This document shows positions 59,757 through 64,000 of a stretch of DNA of 64,000 bases, piece after piece (the stretch's first letter is position 1; every line of letters starts with the position of its first letter). The DNA comes from Nocardioides sp. TF02-7 (GTDB taxonomy: Bacteria; Actinomycetota; Actinomycetes; Propionibacteriales; Nocardioidaceae). The position numbers were made by a program, and so were the translations under genes. The DNA lies in the NCBI RefSeq assembly GCF_022437945.1, contig NZ_CP092535.1, forward strand, positions 1,922,001 to 1,986,000, in the 5' to 3' direction. The notes beneath the pieces were generated by a model. That model was not told where the DNA came from. It was given only the letters and a program-made list of their open reading frames with translations, and ran no database searches.

Positions 59757-62386
59757 ATGTCCCTCCGCTCGGCAGCGTCCCGCTCCCGGCACCGAGCCTT
59801 CCTCGCCCTGCGCGGCCTCGTCGTCGCGTTCGTCGGCGCCACCGCCCTCACCCCGGTCGCGGGCGCCGTCGCCGCTCCGCCGGCGACCCAGGACGCCCAC
59901 GCCGGGCATGCTGGACACGCGGCGCACGCGGACCACGCAGGGCACGCGTCGCACGGTGCCGACCGCCAGGCCGCCCCCGCGGCCGAGGGCCGCACCTGGG
60001 TCGTCGACGCGGTGGACGACGAGACGGGGAACTACTGGGTGTCGGCCGACACCGGCACCGCCGACGTCACGATCGCGGTCGGCGACACGGTGGAGTGGCA
60101 GTTCGACCGGGCCCTGCTCGACCACGACCTCACCTCGGTGGACTCCCGCAGCGTGTGGGAGGAGCCGGTGCTGGAGGGCCGACGGCCCGGCGGTGAGCCG
60201 ATCCGCCGGACCTTCACCGAGCCGGGGATGTACGAGTACATCTGCTCCACCCACAGCACCGTGATGCGCGGCTGGATCTACGTCGAGGAGCCCGGCAGCG
60301 GGCAGGAGCCCACCGTGACCGCGTCGGCCGAGCCGACGAGCGGCTCCGCGCCGCTGACCGTCGCGTTCTCCGGCGACGTCGCGGGACACGAGGACGCTGG
60401 CTCGCTCACCTACTCCTGGGACTTCGGCGTGCCGGGCGGCGCCACCGCCGAGGGCGAGGACGTGACCTACACGTACGCCGAGCCGGGCAGCCACCTCGCC
60501 ACGCTCACCGTCTCCGACGACGCGGGCGAGGTCGGCACCGACATCGTCGCCGTCGACGTGGCGGGGGCCTCGTCGCTGCCCACGGTCGAGGCGGCCGCGA
60601 CGCCGCTCTCGCCGGTGGCGCCGGCGCCGGTGGAGTTCTCGGCGGAGGTGGCGACGGGTGGTGAGTTCGTGGCGTTCGCCGACGGGCTGTCGACGTACCC
60701 GGAGCTGACGGGGACGGCGCGGATGGTGCGGTCGCGGGGGGCGACGTACGCGTCGTTGGACGTGACCGGGCTGAAGCCGGGAGCCGAGCACATGGTGCAC
60801 GTGCACGAGCAGGCGTGTGCCGTGGGGAACGCCGGGGCGCACTTCCGGTTCGACGAGAGCAAGCCGTTCGCGGAGGAGAACGAGATCTGGTTGCCGTTCA
60901 CCTCCGACGCCGCGGGTGCGAGCGGTCTGGTCGAGGTGACCCAGCCGCAGCGGGCGGGGGCGAAGGCGGTCTCGATCGTGATCCACGACCCGGACAACCC
61001 GGCGAAGCGGATCGGCTGCGTGGACCTGGGTCCGGACACCGCGGGCCTGACCTATGCGTGGGACTTCGGTGACGGGACGACCGGTGAGGGTCCGGACCCC
61101 GACCACACCTACACCGAGCCGGGCACCTACACGGCGACCGTGACCGTCGGCGGTCCTCACGCCGGCCACGGCGGACCGACCGTCACCGACACGGTGGAGG
61201 TCGTCGTCGGTGCGGCGCCGGCGCTGCCGTCGGTCGAGGCGACGGTGGACGTGCCGGGCGAGGCCGTGCCGGCGTCGGTGGAGTTCTCGGCGGAGGTGGC
61301 GACGGGTGGTGAGTTCGTGGCGTTCGCCGACGGGCTGTCGACCTACCCCGAGCTGAGCGGGACGGCGCGGATGGTGCGGTCGCGGGGGGCGACGTACGCG
61401 TCGTTGGACGTGACCGGGCTGAAGCCGGGCGCCGAGCACATGGTGCACGTGCACGAGCAGGCGTGTGCGGTGGGGAACGCGGGGGCGCACTTCCGGTTCG
61501 ACGAGAGCGGGCCGTTCGCGGAGGAGAACGAGATCTGGTTGCCGTTCACCTCCGACGCCTCGGGTGCGAGCGGTCTGGTGGAGGTGACCCAGCCGCAGCG
61601 GGCGGGGGCGAAGGCGGTCTCGATCGTGATCCACGACCCGGACAACTCGGCGAAGCGGATCGGGTGCGTGGACCTGGGTCCGGACACCGCGGGCCTGACC
61701 TATGCGTGGGACTTCGGTGACGGGACGACCGGTGAGGGTCCGGACCCCGACCACACCTACACCGAGCGCGGCGCCTACACCGCGACCCTCACCGTCGGCC
61801 GCGCCGAGGGCGGGCCGGTGGCGACCGAGACCGTCGAGGTCCTCGTCGGCGACCACACCGCCCCGCGGACCAGCTTCACCCGCGGCCCGGCCGGTGCCGT
61901 GCGGTCCCGGGCCGCGACGTTCGGGTTCGACAGCACCGAGGCGGACAGCACCGTGGAGTGCCGTCTCGACCGTGCCAGCTGGAAGCCCTGCACCTCCCCG
62001 GTGCGGCTCACCGGCGTGCGCGAGGGCCGGCACGTGCTCCGTGTCCGCTCCACCGACGCCGTCGGCCAGACCGGCCCCGTCGCCGTCCGCCGGTGGACCG
62101 TCGACCGCACCGCTCCCGTGGTGCGCGCCAACCCCCGCGGCGTCGTGCGCGACCGCACCCCCACCATCCGGGCGAAGGTCGTCGACCGGCTCACCCGGGT
62201 GCGCCCCGCCTCGGTCGTGCTCAAGGTCGACGGCCGCAAGGTCGCCCGCCGCTACAACGCCCGCCTCGGCAAGGTGACCTGGACCCCCGCCGCACCCTCA
62301 CCCGCGGCGTCCACAAGGTCCGGCTCGTCGCCGTCGACGCCGTCGGCAACCGGCGGGTCGTCACCTGGCGGTTCCGGGTGCGGTGA
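59757..62386 (+). CDS. secreted cupredoxin / PKD / Cu-only SOD-like repeat protein (one frameshift)
   Basis: About 876 residues. The signal peptide ends near residue 40. A His-rich segment has His at 48, 51, 54, 57, 60, 63 and 66. A cupredoxin domain (about 78-178) has ligands His123, Cys163, His166 and Met170. A PKD domain (185-272) follows, then two copies of an SOD-like plus PKD unit (about 285-470 and 500-685), and Ig-like C-terminal modules. Each SOD-like domain keeps the copper ligands (His348, His350, His362, His410; second copy +216), the disulfide Cys354-Cys421 and Arg418, but has no His or Asp for zinc, as in Cu-only SODs. One C is missing near 62286; corrected, it ends RVVTWRFRVR. 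Start ATG 59757 after CGAAAGG. Confidence 0.82.
60628..61118 (+). repeat. 491-bp intragenic direct repeat, unit 1
   Basis: Encodes the first SOD-like domain and most of the following PKD domain. About a dozen differences separate it from unit 2, 648 bases downstream in the same frame. Confidence 0.9.
61276..61766 (+). repeat. 491-bp intragenic direct repeat, unit 2
   Basis: Encodes the second SOD-like domain and PKD domain. Near-identity to unit 1 at DNA level, including silent sites, points to recent duplication or gene conversion. Confidence 0.9.
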
Positions 62387-62402
62387 GGTCGGGGCCGGGC
62401 GC

Positions 62403-62450
62403 GGACGTCATACGTCGCGAGGGCGATCGCCCACGGGCCGTATGACGTCC
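62403..62450. terminator. hairpin after cupredoxin/SOD-like gene
   Basis: GGACGTCATACG (62403-62414) and CGTATGACGTCC (62439-62450) are perfect 12-bp arms; inside them GGCGATCGCC forms a second small palindrome. It lies between convergent genes and could stop transcription in both directions. Confidence 0.55.
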
Positions 62451-62567
62451 CACGCGCGCAACCCAACCCACCCGCCAGAAAAACACCGACTCCCCGGCCA
62501 CCCGCCCCCCACCACGTCGATCCGAGGATCGGCGGGTGGGCGGCGGGCCCGGGGAGCGGGCGGCGCC

Positions 62568-62822
62568 CTACGAGAGGGCGTACGGCGGCTGGGTCAGGAG
62601 CCGTCGGCGAGGGGAGGCGACGACGCCGGCGCGGCTGTCGTCCTCGCTGGCGAGCACGCCGCCGTTGGCGACGATGTCCGGGGTGATCTCGGAGAAGACC
62701 ATCCGGACGTCCTGGCGGCGGGCGCCGAGGATCTCGACGGCGCTCTCGGTGACGGCCTGCGCGAAGGCGCGCCGCTGCTCGACGGTGCGGCCGCGGAGCA
62801 GCTCGACGGTGATGTTGGGCAT
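62568..62822 (-). CDS. 4-oxalocrotonate tautomerase-family protein
   Basis: Small protein of 84 residues. The catalytic N-terminal Pro follows Met (MPNITVELLRGR), and the helix EQRRAFAQAVTESAVEIL and strand VRMVFSEITPD fit the tautomerase fold. Enzymes of this family interconvert keto and enol acids. The C-terminus is longer than the usual 62-76 residues. ATG 62822 follows GGAGAG. A palindromic operator lies 56 bases upstream. Confidence 0.85.
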   Translation of the reverse strand: MPNITVELLRGRTVEQRRAFAQAVTESAVEILGARRQDVRMVFSEITPDIVANGGVLASEDDSRAGVVASPRRRLLTQPPYALS

Positions 62823-62877
62823 GGTTCTCTCCTCAGGCGGGGACTGCAGGACCGTCCACGTAGGCGACCCTGGTTCG

Positions 62878-62895
62878 GTATCCTGAACAGGATAC
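62878..62895. promoter_or_regulatory. 18-bp palindromic operator
   Basis: GTATCCTGAACAGGATAC has perfect 8-bp arms around AA. It lies between the tautomerase gene and the CopC gene, nearer the former. It resembles operators of GntR or TetR/MarR repressors; no such gene is adjacent. Confidence 0.55.
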
Positions 62896-63035
62896 GCTGT
62901 CCGTGGCGGGCGCCACAACGGCCCGTCCAGCGAGCCGTTCACATGCTTGACATCGGTTCGGTGCCCTGGTTCATTGGGCCGCACCGAGTTCGCGATGGTG
63001 AACTCCGCGACAGGCGAGGACGAGGGGCTCGACGG

Positions 63036-64000
63036 ATGCTGGTGCTCGGCCGCCACGGGCGGCGCCCCGCCGCCTGGCTCGCCGTCGCGGCGATCGCCGT
63101 CCTCCCTCCTGCTCGGCTCCGCCGGCCCGGCCGACGCCCACGCCTCGCTCGTCGAGTCCGACCCCGCCGAGGGTGCGGTGCTGGCCGAGGCGCCCGAGTC
63201 GATCCGGCTGACCTTCAACGAGACGATCGCCGGCGTCCCCGACGGCGTGCAGGTCTTCGACGCCTCCGGCACCGAGGTCGAGTCCGAGTCCGGCGTCAGC
63301 GGTCCCGACCTCGAGATCAGCCTCGAGGAGGAGGTCGCGGTCGGGACCCTCGTGGTCGTGTGGCGGGTGGTCTCCGAGGACGGCCACCCCGTCAGCGGGT
63401 CGCTGACCTTCGCCGTCGGCGCGCCCAGCGCCACCGTCGCGGCGCCACCGACGCAGGCCGAGGGCCCGTCCGGCGCCCCGCTCGAGCTCAGCATCGTCCG
63501 CTGGATCGCCTACGCCGGGCTCTTCCTCGCCGTCGGACTCACCGCGTTCACCCTCCTGCTGCTGCCCGTCGCCCCTGAGACCGACCGCGCCCGCCGCCGG
63601 CTCGTCGTCGCCGCCCGCGCCGGTGCGGTCGCCGCGGTTCTCGGCTGGCTGGTCGCCCTGCCGCTCGTGGCCGTCTACCAGCTCGGCGGCGACCTCGGCT
63701 CCCTCGGCGACGGCGCCACCTGGTCGGCGCTGGCGACGACGGAGTACGTCGTGACCGCCGCCGTCGTGCTCGGCACGGTCGTCGCCGTCGGGGCGCTCGG
63801 CTCCGGTGCGCCGGAGCGACCACGCCGGGTGGCGGCCCTCGTCGCCGCCGGGATCGCCTGCTGCGCCCCCGCGCTGTCCGGCCACACCCGCGCGGCGACG
63901 CCGGAGGCGCTCGCCGTCGCCACCGACGTGCTGCACCTCCTGGCCGGCAGCGTCTGGCTCGGGGGTCTCACCGCCCTCGCACTGGTGCTCCCCGACCTCG
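63036..64000 (+). CDS. CopC-CopD copper resistance/uptake protein, N-terminal part (frameshift)
   Basis: Runs off the right edge. The signal peptide ends ADA, giving mature HASLVESDPAEGAVL with the N-terminal His that binds copper in CopC; a second conserved His is in VSEDGHPVSG. After the CopC domain (about residues 35-130) comes a membrane part (SIVRWIAYAGLFLAVGLTAF and later helices, SGHTRAATPE) of the CopD type. The fusion resembles YcnJ/CopCD, which binds copper outside and moves it inward. An extra C near 63104 shifts the frame in the signal peptide. Start ATG 63036. Confidence 0.85.

Noticed and set aside
55529..59995. Open frame of 1,488 codons on the minus strand
   Set aside because: It is antisense to the copper oxidase gene, whose protein has clear domains. 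The antisense translation is low-complexity Arg/Gly/Val, typical of high-GC shadow frames.

Overview
The window is very GC-rich, densely coded DNA from an actinobacterium. Several features fit a Nocardioides-like member of the Propionibacteriales: leaderless starts of the form TANNNT-N6-ATG/GTG, GTG starts with ATGA/GTGA overlaps, SigE-family, ECF42 and SnoaL-type sigma factors, an amphi-Trp protein, mycothiol-type DinB proteins and a KstR-like operator. The genus is an inference. More than 30 single-base frameshifts, mostly in runs of 3 to 7 G or C, interrupt otherwise well conserved genes. I treat these as sequence errors and give the full extent of each gene, noting where the frame breaks.

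Layout. 1-6.3 kb: partial GlxA-type regulator, alpha/beta hydrolase, metallo-beta-lactamase-fold protein, DinB protein, MFS exporter, a DGPF protein with its ECF42 sigma factor, and an SDR behind a KstR-type operator. 6.4-11.9 kb: one leftward gene set encoding a TasA/camelysin-like surface protein, a SipW-type signal peptidase, an Ig-repeat surface protein, a small membrane protein and a two-component system. 12-19.7 kb: M3 oligopeptidase, amphi-Trp protein, PadR regulator, two-domain GNAT, YceI, two copies of an 85-bp palindromic repeat, two small uncharacterised genes and glmS. 19.7-31.2 kb: MMPL transporter, DEAD-box helicase, lysozyme-like lipoprotein, YczE-like membrane protein, thioredoxin-reductase-like flavoprotein with divergent MerR, SGNH esterase, SigE-family sigma factor with a membrane partner, and a penicillin-binding lipoprotein. 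31.4-43.2 kb: aldehyde dehydrogenase, DUF2332 protein, quinone-oxidoreductase-like protein, MFS transporter, sigma factor with a mycothiol-type partner, and a glycerolipid cluster (glpD, TetR, AGPS-like, lipid kinase).

43.2-53.9 kb is a complete catabolic operon for unsaturated or keto-uronates: IclR regulator diverging from kduI, then kduD, a CUT2-type sugar ABC importer (binding protein, two permeases, tandem ATPase), an aldehyde dehydrogenase, KDPG aldolase and KDG kinase. It leads from 5-keto-4-deoxyuronate to pyruvate and glyceraldehyde-3-phosphate. No polysaccharide lyase is present in the window.

54.1-64 kb is a run of secreted, copper-associated proteins. The first is an about 1,819-residue protein joining a ThuA domain to a galactose/glyoxal-oxidase-like copper-radical domain, with all five active-site residues, followed by LamG and Ig-like modules. 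The second is an 876-residue protein with a His-rich segment, a cupredoxin, PKD repeats and two near-identical Cu-only SOD-like domains. Last comes the start of a CopC-CopD copper protein. Pseudo-palindromes of the form GTTCA-N6-TGAAC occur at the kduI promoter and just upstream of the oxidase promoter. The most interesting proposal from this window is therefore that one IclR regulator joins uronate catabolism to an extracellular copper-oxidase system.
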